A stretch of DNA of 64,000 bases from the NCBI GenBank assembly GCA_963932145.1, contig OZ010586.1:48049345-48113344 (forward strand), given 5' to 3'. Each line of letters starts with the position of its first letter. Positions within the stretch are counted from its first letter, which is position 1. The notes under the pieces are model-generated. The model ran no database searches. It saw only the letters and a list, made by a program, of their open reading frames with translations, and was not told the origin of the DNA. The translations under genes and the position numbers were made by a program. Shown in pieces: positions 53,680 to 63,975 of this stretch. The stretch comes from Acanthosepion lycidas. Lineage: Eukaryota; Mollusca; Cephalopoda; Sepiida; Sepiidae.

Positions 53680-54075
53680 TTAGAATTGGGTTTCTGGTTC
53701 ATTCTCTTTCATTCACTCTCAGTGACCACTTGCGTCTTAGTGGCATTATCAGTCAACTTGTTATGGGTGAAATGATTAAAAAAAAAATAATATGTCCGTG
53801 TCTTTCAAAGTTACTTAGAAATATCCGTATGTACATAAACTCAGGATAAAAATGATGAAGTCACCTTTTATAATTAAAAAAAAAAAATCTTTATATTAAA
53901 GTGTTATAGTCCGATTTATACTCCTCTCCGATCTTTTGAACAGGTGTAGAAGTTTATTCCTTGTTTACAGTTTAGGATTGGGTTTCCAGTTTCTTCTGAA
54001 GTTATTTTCTTTTACTCCTAGTAACTCTTTGCGTCTTAGTGGAATTGCTGCCTTGCTTGGGGTGAATTGGTAAAA
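53680..54075 (+). repeat. Two LINE family B 3' tails
   Basis: GCGTCTTAGTGGCATTATC..GGGTGAAATGATT at 53730-53775 and GCGTCTTAGTGGAATTGCTG CCTTGCTTGGGGTGAATTGG at 54029-54070, both plus strand, each ending in an A run. Confidence 0.7.
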
Positions 54076-54117
54076 AAAACTTCTTGATTTTGTTACTTCA
54101 AGTATCTTTTGACCATT

Positions 54118-54260
54118 TTTAACGTGTCCCTTTAGAATGTGGGTGACCAGGACTCGGCACGGATGTTTCTTTATTCTCTGCTTGGTTGGTTAGGTTTTTT
54201 TTGTTGTTTTCCGGCATATAAACATCACTGTGGGTTATTTAATATTTTGTACACAATTAT
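54118..54260 (-). repeat. LINE family A tail scrap and repeat E end block
   Basis: GTGTCCCTTTAGAATGTGGG, GACCAGGACTC at 54122 matches the LINE A tail; CCGGCATATAAACATC..GGGTTATTTAAT at 54212 is the end block of repeat E, inverted. Confidence 0.5.
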
Positions 54261-54489
54261 ATTTATTCATCTTTTTTATTTAAAAAAGGGTTGATAATCT
54301 GTAAAAAAAAAACCCTGTCACACAAATAAAACTGATTTGATTTTATTAATTTGATTCTTACGGTTTATCAACGATTTTCAGGATATTTAAACCAAAATTT
54401 TGTTTTAGATTCTAAAATTTTTTATGTTTTGCTTTTTTTAAATAATAATGATTTATTGATGAAAGCCGTACTAATTAACCTATAGGTGG

Positions 54490-54625
54490 CGGTGTGGGAG
54501 GGAGAAGATGGATTCATATTTTTTCCAAGGGGATTTGCGCGTAAGTGAATATAACGAAACCAACTGGAATTGGAACTAGGTTCTCTGATTAACAGTTCCG
54601 AGGATTACATAACCTGCACATCCAA
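54490..54625 (-). repeat. SINE family 3
   Basis: Minus strand: GAGAACCTAGTTCCAATTCC, GGTTTCGTTATATTCACTTACG, CCTTGGAAAAAATATG. Confidence 0.7.
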
Positions 54626-54844
54626 GCTTACATCTGGTATCCCTAATCGGTCACCAATCTAGGTACCTACTAGGCTCGACGTTGCTTAACATCGGTGATC
54701 GTACGGGAGCCTGTGTAACAACGTGATGTGACAGTAAAACTTTATTCTCTGGGGGTTTCCATATATTCTTGGGGAAGGTCCTGGAGTGGCTTCACATTGC
54801 CTTCTCCGCTGTTTGGAATTTCAGAATTTTGACCTTTATAACCT

Positions 54845-54900
54845 AACGTGAGATTGACCTCTATAACATTTTCCAAGGTTATAGGGGTCAATCTCACGTG
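54845..54900. repeat. 56-bp hairpin
   Basis: ACGTGAGATTGACCTCTATAAC and GTTATAGGGGTCAATCTCACGT around ATTTTCCAAG; one mismatch. Confidence 0.9.
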
Positions 54901-54914
54901 CTATTTAAATCACA

Positions 54915-55050
54915 GGGAGGAGGCGAGAATGTTTCATGCTTTTCTCCAATGATATTTGTGTGAAAATGAACGTATCAGACTAGACCAGGTTTTGAACTCA
55001 ACTCCCCGATTATATTTTCCACGCCAATATATCTTACACCTCCCACACAT
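54915..55050 (-). repeat. SINE family 3, degenerate
   Basis: Minus strand: GGGGAGTTGAGTTCAAAACC, GATACGTTCATTTTCACAC. Confidence 0.5.
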
Positions 55051-55371
55051 CATTTTACCATTAATCCTTTGATATCCCTATTTATCCCTGTTCTGTTATC
55101 CATCAAGCCACACAAGCCTATCACACAGGTTAATCTCTTCTTGCCGCCACTAAGTCTTGTGAATGTCCTATTCTCCAAGCCAGTGATTACCAAACCTTTT
55201 TATCTCTCTGGGCCGCATATTCTGTGTGATAAAAAGTAAAAATTAAATTAAAATTAAAAAACAAAAACTGAGAGAGGGTTAAAGGGAGATAATCGCGGAT
55301 TCGAAGTCAAAAAATTATCATTGACTAGCAGTAGAGCCCGGCGTTGCCCGGAGATATAACAGTAAGAGATA

Positions 55372-55463
55372 TTAGGTTGAATGACGTAATAATGTCGTTT
55401 TGTGAAGTATTTTTTAACGTCAAAAAACGACATTATTACGTCATTATTTCTGCATCAACCTAA
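55372..55463. mobile_element. MADE1-like MITE inside the Helitron
   Basis: TTAGGTTGAATGACGTAATAATG..CATTATTACGTCATTATTTC TGCATCAACCTAA; the left arm has lost about 11 bases (GTGCAAAAATA). TA on both sides. Confidence 0.9.
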
Positions 55464-56040
55464 TAGATCAAGTATCGACCATCATAAAGACTGAAAAATA
55501 AAATTGACAAAGATTATTGTTTAAGGTTGACGGACACGCATGCCTTAATTATTTATTTTTTTTTTTTTACGAATTGGTCAAACCCAAACTCAAACAAAAA
55601 CATTTTTTTCAATCGTTATGAGTCTACCGATTGAATAGAATTTTATTATAAACAATTGTCTTGTAAATGGACTTTTTAAAGCATTCTGAATGTAAAAATA
55701 AAGAAAAAAGTGTGTAAGACAATAAGAAACACTACCTGTCAAAAAAAAAAGTGAAGTTTTGTTGAAATCGGTTGAAAAATATAGGAAATCCGATCCCATA
55801 TATAAACGAACACACACACATACAAACAACCTGGGTTTTATAATAATAAGTATAACTCAATATGAGTTGTCCCCCTTTCATTCTCGTGATGCCTCTTAAT
55901 TGAGTTTTCAAATTAATTTCGTGCAAAAACAATTGTGTTTTTCCAATTTTTGGCGCTGTTAGAACCACCGCAAGGCGTAGTCCTGTGAAGTTTTGTTGAA
56001 ATCGGTTGAAAAATGTAGGAAATCCGATCCAATATATAAA

Positions 56041-56042
<2 letters not shown>

Positions 56043-56092
<50 letters not shown>
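56043..56092. repeat. (CA)n microsatellite
   Basis: About 25 CA units at the Helitron 5' side. Confidence 0.95.
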
Positions 56093-56095
<3 letters not shown>

Positions 56096-56389
56096 TGTGT
56101 TTTATAATAAGATAACTCTCTCCTCCAATTTGCGGACCCTAGTTACTATATCTTTTATACTTGATATAATTAAAAAATATTACAATAATAAATTCGGTCA
56201 ATAATTATAATTATTTATACTGGGACTCATGCACGCAATTATAAGTAATCCATTATAATATTCAAAATTTTGGAATCATTATTTTTGGTATATAAATTTT
56301 TGTAAACTGTTTCTAAATCTTTGATTGTCTTTCAATCATTCCGCCTCACCTGCTATCCCCTTTTGCTGCACCGTTTGGGAACCACTGCT

Positions 56390-56700
56390 CTGAGTTTTCT
56401 TTCCACATTTTTATTGTAAGAAGTGACGTTTTAGTTCTTTAAACACTTTATCATTGTTCATCTTTTTAGCCCATTGCATTCTTAGCTTCCATCGACAGAA
56501 GCACATCCTCCTTTCTTCAATATTCCGCGTTTACTAACATATAGGAGGTTGAATGACTGTTCAGTCCTCTTTCCTTTATTTCTAACAGAATTTTCCTCTA
56601 TTTTAATACTTTACTTTGTTTTTGAAAACGTCTTTGTCTATTCCTATGGGCTCTGATGGTTGGAGCTGTAGAATACGCCGACTGCACCTCTGCAGAGGGG
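56390..56700. other. No recognised feature
   Basis: Nothing assignable. Confidence 0.4.
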
Positions 56701-56724
56701 TAAGAGCCCCATCAATGGGGCGTC

Positions 56725-57130
56725 CTGGGTATGACGATAAACTACGTCCGGCAGCAAGTCCCCTGATCAGGAGGTTGTAAGAAGCTTGGAATCACCTCTT
56801 AATTGCTGGTGTTCCCAGGTCCACACTGACCCGGGTTGGTAGCACCTGTTAGGGTCCCAGCTATGGGCAAATAGTTAACCCTCAAACTGGGGTCAAAACA
56901 CTATGAAAGTGTAAAAATAGATTTTAATACCAGAAATAATTTGTAAAAATAATTATTATCAGCAATACGTTTTTTGAAAAAAATATTACCAGAAATATAG
57001 TTTTGAAGGAAAATAAAATATTACCAGAAATAGATTTTTTGACAAAAAGTATTACCAGCAATAAACATTTTGTCTGCATTAAATAACCAATTGAGGTTGA
57101 TATGCCGTAAAACAAACTAAACCAAACCAT
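56725..57130 (+). repeat. Composite repeat E, one-unit copy
   Basis: A single GGGTATGACGATAAACTACG, then the full distal part (CCACACTGACCCGGG, ATTACCAGAAATAT units, GAGGTTGATATGCCG). Confidence 0.88.
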
Positions 57131-57480
57131 TGTCTATTCCAGTATTACATTACCACATTTTAATTTACCAAAACCTCGTACATTCACTCGATTAAGATCA
57201 GAAGCTATGGGAGCCTCGTGTAGCACTAGGGCTTTTATTATTTATTTATATTCGATATTTCCTCAGATAATATATTAATATCTGGTAATTAATACATTTA
57301 CAGTATATCATAAGTAGCAGCCTTAGAATCGTACTATATCCTTATGAATCTGACTGTTCATCATTCCGAATTAATCTTACTGTTCCTAAGAGGCTTCGTT
57401 CTGTAACAAGTTGCACTGGGCAGTCAATGCTAATTACTGTTATTATTACAACACATACAGAAGAGTGGTGGTCGTGGAGG
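57130..57480. other. No recognised feature
   Basis: AT-rich. Confidence 0.4.
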
Positions 57481-57482
57481 AA

Positions 57483-57585
57483 TCACCTCGACGTCGTTTA
57501 ATGCTTGTCTCGCTAGAACAATTACAACTGGGTAGTGCCCCACATTTTAGGCCTTGTGCCACATCGAAGCTACGCTTAGAAAAGG
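57483..57585 (+). repeat. tRNA-derived SINE, family 1, degenerate
   Basis: CACCTCGACGTCGTTTAATG, CTCGCTAGAACAATTACAAC, CTTGTGCCACATCGAAGC; B box deleted. Confidence 0.6.
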
Positions 57586-57996
57586 AACATAGAGGAGAGC
57601 GCAGTTTAAGGAAAAGAAAAAGAAGAAAAAGACGATATTTTCCGATATTTCTGCAGTAAATTTGTCTTCTTAAGGTTATGTTTAAAAATTGCATATAAGT
57701 ATAAACAATACAGAAAAAAAAATACACGTCTTTGTCCAAACATCGCTGGTCTTGAGAAAGACGGTTGCACTAGTAATCAACATGACAAAACGAATGAAAC
57801 GCAGTCAGCCTGAATGGGATGCAACGAAAACGCGAGTAACATGATGGAGGGTGCATATATTGGAAATTTCTAGTCGTTGATTCGTTAGTAAGAGCAATTA
57901 ATCAAATAGTTTAGTATAAATCTTAAGAAACTCTCCTGTAATTTTGTTCATTCCCTCGAGGTGTGATGATTGCAGTTTGCATATGTAACTGTCTTC

Positions 57997-57997
57997 A

Positions 57998-58037
<40 letters not shown>
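57997..58037. repeat. (ATT)n microsatellite
   Basis: About 13 units. Confidence 0.97.
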
Positions 58038-58089
58038 TCCTTTGATTTCTACTGTATACTCGTTCCCTTCCTTGTCCCAACAAGAGACC

Positions 58090-58490
58090 TAAAGTCAGAA
58101 AAGGCATCATAACATTTTTCACTGACTATTTTTGTAAAAAAATTAAAAATTAAAAGCCCTATGATCACACACGTATACATAAAACTATTCGCAATGTGTG
58201 ATCTGTACTTGTGATAAAAAATCTTTTGTATTTCTAGGGAACCCTTCAAAGGGTCTATCAGAACCTTTTCCAATCATACCGAAGGCCTCAACCACAAGTG
58301 AAATCATTGACGTCTTCATGTACCACATTTTTGAGGTTTCAACTTCAAGAATCTTGTATTTTTGAATATCTTCAAGGATATATTACAGTCTGTAAGGACT
58401 GCCATGTCAATAAAAAAGCACATTCTGTTTTTGTGGTGTTTGATCACTATGTCTGGGCGATTAGGTTTGGTTGTTCTGTCTCTGTGTAAA
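58090..58490 (-). pseudogene. LINE family C, C-terminal domain
   Basis: Minus strand: PNRPDIVIKHHKNRMCFF, IDMAVLTDCNISLKIFKN, then KLKPQKCGT. This is the C-terminal domain of LINE ORFs with the pattern RPDI....K....IID.A.P.D.N...KE..K...L..E..RMW.. , the R2/R4-like group. The order continues into VIGALG-type sequence that is not clear. Frameshifted. Confidence 0.6.
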
Positions 58491-58699
58491 GTCCCATAAA
58501 GTCGTTACAGGTTTTTTGTGTCTGTAACCAGCACTGAGTGGTGTTAATACCAATTTATAGCAGTTTCCTTCTCGTAAAAGTTGCAGATATTCCTGTGCAG
58601 ATATTGTAGCGTAGAGAGTACAGATTTAAGACTTCGATTTTACATACTTATAAATATTTGAACATATTCGTATGAAAAGTAGGGGCCTTCCTTATTCCC

Positions 58700-59036
58700 C
58701 ACTACTGCCCCACTTCTGTGTGTAGTGTCTCTTCAGGAAGTCGGCGAGTATGGCTCTCCACAATTTCCTCTTCTTTGTAGTTTGTTTTCTTACCATCCCT
58801 CATACTCTCCGATCCGACATCCATTCATATAGCTCGTCAGGTAGGTGAGCTTTCCTTGTCATATTAGTGTATTTTCTCATTAAGCGTCCAAGAAATTTTC
58901 TTTCTGATTTTAATTATACTCTTTATCTCCATTGTCCTTAAAACATATTCGTTTCTTACGCGCTCCATCCATGGAATTCTCAGCATCCTTCTGTAGAATC
59001 ATGGTTCTGTTGCCTCCAGTCTTCTCTTCATCAGTA
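58700..59036 (-). pseudogene. LINE family A C-terminus, 3' half of an interrupted copy
   Basis: TATGGCTCTCCACAATTTCC at 58748 (RKLWRA tail) and, on the minus strand near 58990, ILQKDAENSMDGARKKRICF, equal to LQKDAENIIDRTYEQRRHF at 29520. Interrupted at 59036 by repeat E; 5' continuation at 59860-60010. Confidence 0.7.
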
Positions 59037-59320
59037 ATCTTGGATATGACGATAAATTTCATCCGGCAGCAAGGCCTCTGAACGCTGGATTGGGGGTTTG
59101 AGGAACGTGGGATCATATTTAATTGCTGTTGTTCCGAGCTTCACCCTGACCCGGGGTACTAAGCACTTTTTGGGGGTCCCAGCTATGGACAAACAAATAT
59201 CAAAACAACAGGATGGACAAAAATACATATTTATAGTAAAATTACCAACACTACATATAGAAAAATGACCAAAAATGATTTTTTTTATCTGTAGATGAAG
59301 GCATACAATTGCGTTCAAAA
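59037..59320 (+). repeat. Composite repeat E, one-unit copy
   Basis: GGATATGACGATAAATTTCATC, CACCCTGACCCGGGG, then AT-rich units; inserted in the LINE. Confidence 0.75.
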
Positions 59321-59326
59321 TATTTA

Positions 59327-59428
59327 TTAGGTTGGTGCAAAAATAATAACGTAATAATGTCGTTTTTTGACGTATTTTTTAACGTCAAAAAACGGCATTA
59401 TTACGTCATTATTTTTGCACCAACCTAA
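59327..59428. mobile_element. MADE1-like palindromic MITE, 102 bp
   Basis: TTAGGTTGGTGCAAAAATAA mirrored by TTATTTTTGCACCAACCTAA, TA on both sides; one mismatch between arms (AAACGACA/ AACGGCA). Confidence 0.95.
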
Positions 59429-59431
59429 TAG

Positions 59432-59790
59432 ATTTCGGTATTAAATAACCCATAGAGGTGTTGATTTGCCACTAAACAATCAAACGAGCAACATGAAAGA
59501 ACTCTTTAATGACCTTAATTCATATAATATCCACAATTTCTTAAATCAAACAGTATTCCAAAAATATAACTTCGACAATGCTACAACATAAAACATATAT
59601 ATCCCCGCCTCTAGTAATTATGTTCACACTAACAGGTATATGCACAAAAGCTGGGTATCATCTACCATTTAGTCAATTGTGAAAGCAGAATAACATATTT
59701 TTTATTATTGCGAAGCATCAAAGAAAATTAAATTTCGGTATTAAATCACCCATAAGTTGTTGATATGCCCTTAAACAAACAAATCAACCA
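59432..59790 (+). repeat. Repeat E end blocks, two copies
   Basis: TTTCGGTATTAAATAACCC at 59433 and TTTCGGTATTAAATCACCC at 59733, each followed by GTTGAT.TGCC and AAACAA.CAAAC. Confidence 0.75.
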
Positions 59791-59859
59791 ATCTCTTCAT
59801 CAGTGAGGAAAATGTACAGCATTCACTGACATATAATAGGATCTATATTGCATAGCAGT

Positions 59860-60010
59860 TCAGCACTTGTCTGGGCACTTTGCTTAGCTTTTGGAAGGCA
59901 TCTTTCGCTAGTCAAATACGTGTTCGGATTTGTGTGTTGCATTTTCCATTTCTTGTGAAAATACTTCCCAGATATTTAAACTTCTGTACTTGTCTGATTT
60001 TCCTAGCCCA
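59860..60010 (-). pseudogene. LINE family A, 5' continuation of the interrupted copy
   Basis: TTTGCTTAGCTTTTGGAAGG, CATCTTTCGCTAGTC and AGATATTTAAACTTCTGTAC match 29618-29720 of the other copy. Confidence 0.65.
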
Positions 60011-60233
60011 TCAAAACAGTAAGGGGATTTCTCACGACAGGCAGATAAAAAGACACTCCTCAATTGAAGGATTGACGCAACCTTCCATACACACCACTTG
60101 ATCTGGAGAAATAATTTGCAAATTGTTTTGTTCTTACAGATTTGATGGATACGAGAAGATACACAATCACGGAAATACACAAGAACTCTCATATAGACAA
60201 GAAAGTATCTTAATTTCTCTCTTTCCATACATA

Positions 60234-60580
60234 CGGGGTGTAATAGCAAAATTGACCAAATCGTGTAAAAGCAAAATTGTCCATTTCTTAAAGCTTTGAA
60301 CTGTTGTATTTTAGAAATGATTAAAGATATCTTACTGGAATTCTCCGAGGTTTTTATAACACTATTGAACATGTCATTTTCGTTTATGATCGATTTTACC
60401 ACGATTCTTCTGTTAAGCTTGGAGAGTAATTATATATTCTTATTGCTCAAATTAATGTCCAATAGTGTTATAAAAACATCGGAGAATTCCAGTAAGATAT
60501 CTTTAATCATTTCTAAGTTTAAGCTCAAACCTTTGGACAATTTTGCTGTTACCTGATTTGAACTTTGCTGTCACACCCGG
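60234..60580. mobile_element. Foldback DNA transposon, 347 bp
   Basis: Ends CGGGGTGTAATAGCAAAATTG and, reversed, CCGGGTGTGACAGCAAAG, TA on both sides. Inner arms GAAATGATTAAAGATATC and GATATCTTTAATCATTTC reach ~110 bases each. The end type is that of the transposase fragment at 6123. Confidence 0.85.
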
Positions 60581-60589
60581 TATATGCGT

Positions 60590-61690
60590 TTGTTCACCTT
60601 GTAGAACAATCCAGGGGATTTGATTCTTACAGATTGATCGACACTTTTAAGTATCAATAAATTTATCCGAATGGATTACTACTGAAGCTGCAAGGAATTG
60701 TCTCAAACGAACAACTTGTTATGACAGAATTTTATTTTCTAATGATTCGATCTCACACCTGTTTTAGAGACGAAAATTAGATTTTGAAGGGTCAAAGCCA
60801 GGGGAGAATCTGAACGAAATTCAGTAGGAAAACAAATTTCATAATAGCGAAAAAGAAAGCGATAAGCAAAGAAAATGAAACGTGTTTGAAATTATCGTTT
60901 TAAAATCAAACCATCACGTTGAGTAATACTCAAATGGAAATCTGTAAATAAATTAATTTTCAATGAAAAAAAAAAGTACACTTCTTAATGGGATTTCGTA
61001 CGTGTCTAAATTTTGTGATTCTCGAGATAATTTTCTAAATCAATGTTTTTTAACCAAAAATATGGAAATTTGAGAGAGAAATTCAAATTTTCTATTAAGA
61101 TTAAATTGATTCATTCGAAACGTTCAAGCGTTGTTTTAATATTTCTCTTTCCGTTCGGGACAAATTTTGGCAAGAAGTTTAAACAAAGCAGTCGTGAATA
61201 AATTTGATTGAGAAGATTCTATTAGTCTTTTAAGTAATGACAAGAATGTTTGCGCGAAGATGCTAAATTCCTGGAAAATTAAATTACGGTTCTAATTTAT
61301 TCCACCTTTTACAGGGCTATTTTCATGGTTTTATTGACTAAAATTAATGATTGGCGGGTCTTTTGTATTAGTACAGTTAATACCTGCGCAGTTGCGACGC
61401 TAGTTCATTGCAACTCGGAGCGAGTTCATTAGTTTGTGAACTTAGTATAAAAAGGTTCGAAATTAACCTCCTGACGGATATCTAGAGCTTTGTAGGTAGC
61501 GTTCTGTCTACGATTTTTCCAATCTCTTAAATGCAGCGTTACCATTTTTTCATAAGCTGCGTTTGTTATTTCTCTCCAGAAATTAACGTTCATAAGACGC
61601 GACAGAATGTTTTTCGGTTGACTTAAAAAAAAAAAAAGAAAAAGAAAAAAAGATCTTTCAAATTTACACTATTTATATAGTCAAGCAAGC
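60590..61690. other. No recognised feature
   Basis: AT-rich, unique-looking; no frame with a known domain. Confidence 0.45.
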
Positions 61691-61694
61691 TTGG

Positions 61695-61965
61695 GTCATT
61701 GAATTTTTGTACATACGTGATATTATATACATTATTTACATTGTTCGGAATGTTTTTCTCATCTTTATTATCATATTCACGACGTTTCAGCCGTTGAATG
61801 CTCCAGCCATCTTCATCATCATATACGTTTGAATTTCGATCGAACGCTTTATTTCGTTCAGGGGAGTAGATTGTTCTAGTTCCACTTGCCATGCCTTTTC
61901 TGGATATCTTAGTTTCAGTTAATTCCCTTTAGTAACTCATCACTCCAAGTTTTTGTCCACCACTG
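61695..61965 (-). repeat. Hammerhead-motif repeat, inverted left copy
   Basis: Minus strand: AAGTGGAACTAGAACAATC, GAACGAAATAAAGCGTTCG, ATGAAGATGGCTGGAGC (61815), CGGCTGAAACGTCGTG, TAATGTATATAATATC. Core C is replaced by A; stem II uses G/T pairs. An 89-codon minus frame is a by-product. Confidence 0.75.
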
Positions 61966-62110
61966 CAGTAGCCTGGTATTGAACTCACAACGGTTTGGGT
62001 TAAGTCCTTGGCTCCAACCAACGCTTTTATCCACTAGGCCATCTATCTTCAGAGATACATTGCCCAGCAGATAAAAGAGTTATGAGTTCAATACCTGTCT
62101 ACTGCAGTGG
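61965..62110 (-). repeat. tRNA-like SINE head(s) at the centre of the inverted pair
   Basis: Minus strand: AGATGGCCTAGTGGATAAAAG (A box) and TGTGAGTTCAATACC (B box). A second, partial, plus-strand copy (TATGAGTTCAATACCTG) is at 62080, so the inversion includes this element. Confidence 0.6.
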
Positions 62111-62119
62111 TAAAGAAAA

Positions 62120-62340
62120 ACTTGGAGAGTTGTCTTAAACGGAGATAACTGAGACATCCGGAAGAGGCATGACACGTGGAACTAGAACAATCTACCCCGG
62201 TGGACGAAATAAAGGGTTTAGTTCGAAATGACAATTACCTGAAGAAGGCAAGAGCGTACATCGGCCGAAACGTCGTGAATATAGAAGATGAGCACAACAG
62301 TCCGACTAATGTAAGTAATGTACATAATATCTCCAAAAAT
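62120..62340 (+). repeat. Hammerhead-motif repeat, right copy
   Basis: ACGTGGAACTAGAACAATC, GACGAAATAAAGGGTTTAG, CTGAAGAAGGCAAGAGC (62239), TCGGCCGAAACGTCGTGA, TAATGTACATAATATC. Stem I pairing here: TTAC before the core with GTGA after GTC (one wobble). Confidence 0.8.
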
Positions 62341-62860
62341 TTACAGTGTCGCATATTAAAAGAAAATAGAGACTGAAAACTGTAGAATAATAAAATTCCG
62401 TTTAATAATAAAAATAAAAAAGCTGAAAACACAGACACCCACACACGCACATAGACACGCACTTAGACACGCACATACAAATACAGACACACATAGCTGG
62501 CCACTCGAATTCGAGTTTGCCTGTCTCGTATGGTGCCAAGCTGATCCCTGTTTCAGACACCAGCTCAGTCACATCTGTATTTGTTCAACACCAACGAAAT
62601 CAAGCTGGTTTATACTACAACTCTGCTGAGCTGACCTTGAAAGGAGCGCATAACTATGCGAGATCAACAGTTTCAACAAAGACGGTACATTTAAATCCCC
62701 TGTCACGATGACTTGTGAATTCAGGTTAACACAACCAGCAACGACTTCCAAACAGTTTTGTCATCCCAATTTCTTTCACAAAACAGTGGTCAACCCGTTG
62801 TGCGGATTTTCGGGCACCTATATCATCGCCTCAAGTACACATCGACCCTGGTAAGATTCG
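62340..62860. other. No recognised feature
   Basis: Contains CACACGCACATAGACACGCAC low-complexity near 62440-62480. Otherwise unassigned. Confidence 0.4.
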
Positions 62861-62940
62861 AACTTGGTTCTCATAGTCAAAATGCTAAGCTTGTAACCCT
62901 AACCCTACCGACTACAGACAGATGTTTAAATAATGCATGT
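62860..62940 (-). repeat. tRNA-like fragment
   Basis: Minus strand: GAGAACCAAGTTCGAATCTTAC (B-box region) preceded by GTTACAAGCTTAGC; short and diverged. Confidence 0.35.
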
Positions 62941-63304
62941 AAGTGAAGCGATAATATAGGTGCTCGCACAACAGGTTGACCAAATATCAGAACAATAACA
63001 TTGTATTTGGGCAAAAATCGCTTGACAAGGACCCTATAATCTTTTTACGGCGAGCAGCCTCTGTAATGATGGCGGTCGATATCAAGATATAGACCTTATT
63101 AATAATATGTTAAATAAATGTGTTCATTTGAGTGATAAATATCTCTAGGTTTCATAGACTCAAATGTAGTTCAGAATCGAAACATACTGACAGCTAAGTA
63201 TACAAATTTAACATAAATTTTTATAGTATTTAGTTATTTGATACATTGACAGAAGTCTGCTCAATATTGGAGACAGAATGTATATTGATAGCTAGGAATA
63301 TAGA

Positions 63305-63482
63305 TATAGAAATCAATCAGCTATGTGTCATACGTGATACGCGATTAGGCGATCATGTATCTTTCGATACATGACTGACGAGGTAGATTTTTTTTTCTCG
63401 CAGTAGATTGCCATTTCTTTCTGCAGGAGACCAGTTTCCATCCAAGGCTTTAGAACCCAGTCTGTCCTGCTATTTACCCATA
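63305..63482 (-). repeat. SINE family 3, 3' part
   Basis: GTGTCATACGTGATACGCG, TACATGACTGACGAGG, GTAGATTGCCATTTCTTTC, CCCAGTCTGTCCTGCTATTTA; the head is missing. Confidence 0.8.
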
Positions 63483-63499
63483 GTGTGCTTGATTAAATG

Positions 63500-63775
63500 T
63501 ACAGTCATTCAGTTATGTGTCATACGTGATACACGCTTAGGCGATCATGTATCTTTTGATACATGACTGACGAGGCAAATTTTTCCCACATTAGGTTGCC
63601 ATTTCTTTCTGGGGGAGACCAGTTTCCATCCAAGGCTATAGAACCTTGTCTGTCCTGCTATTTACTCATAGTTGGATGGGGGAAGAAGAAGAGGATTCAT
63701 GTATTTCCCAAGGGTATTAGCAAGTAAGTGAATGTAATGGATCTGACTGGAATTCGAACTCGGCTCTCCGATTTC
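63500..63775 (-). repeat. SINE family 3, nearly full
   Basis: Same 3' part repeated, then CCCAAGGGTATTAGCAAG, GTGAATGTAATGGATC, TGGAATTCGAACTCGG (B box reversed). Two copies in tandem on the minus strand. Confidence 0.85.
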
Positions 63776-63810
63776 ATCAATGGAGTTCGAATTCCAGTAC
63801 TGCAAGCTTA

Positions 63811-63848
63811 TTGTCAGTTTCATGCCTCAGTGCCATCATCAGAGCAAG
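63811..63848 (-). ncRNA. Hammerhead-like motif, weak
   Basis: Minus strand: CTGATGA (intact core), TGGCACTGAGGCAT, GAAACTGAC. Resembles the motif at 50570 but has no GTC cleavage triplet. Confidence 0.3.
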
Positions 63849-63905
63849 AAGATCTCACTGAAGCGCAAAACTGACAGTCACCATGCACTACTGATTCCTG
63901 TGACC

Positions 63906-63906
<1 letters not shown>

Positions 63907-63975
<69 letters not shown>

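Larger units (their letters stand above)
55325..56112 (-). mobile_element. Helitron-like element, family 2, copy B
   Basis: Minus strand: flanking A, TCTTATTATAAAACACAG at 56112, (GT)n, and at the end TCCGGGCAACGCCGGGC, TCTACTG, CTAG at 55325 followed by T. The 5' ~240 bases are tandemly repeated as in copy A. Contains a MITE at 55372-55463. Confidence 0.88.
55181..56387. mobile_element. Non-autonomous hAT-like element
   Basis: CAGTGATTACCAAACC at 55181 and reversed CAGTGGTTCCCAAACGG at 56387. The 8-base flanks CTCCAAGC and CTCTGAGT agree at five positions and differ by transitions, a plausible decayed 8-bp target duplication. It is 1,207 bp including an inserted Helitron; without it about 420 bp. 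Confidence 0.7.

Noticed and set aside
57411-57739. 82- and 97-codon frames
   Set aside because: They overlap a degenerate SINE and contain basic low-complexity residues; no support as genes.
62890-62908. Telomere-like TAACCCTAACCC
   Set aside because: Only two units, inside a tRNA-like fragment.
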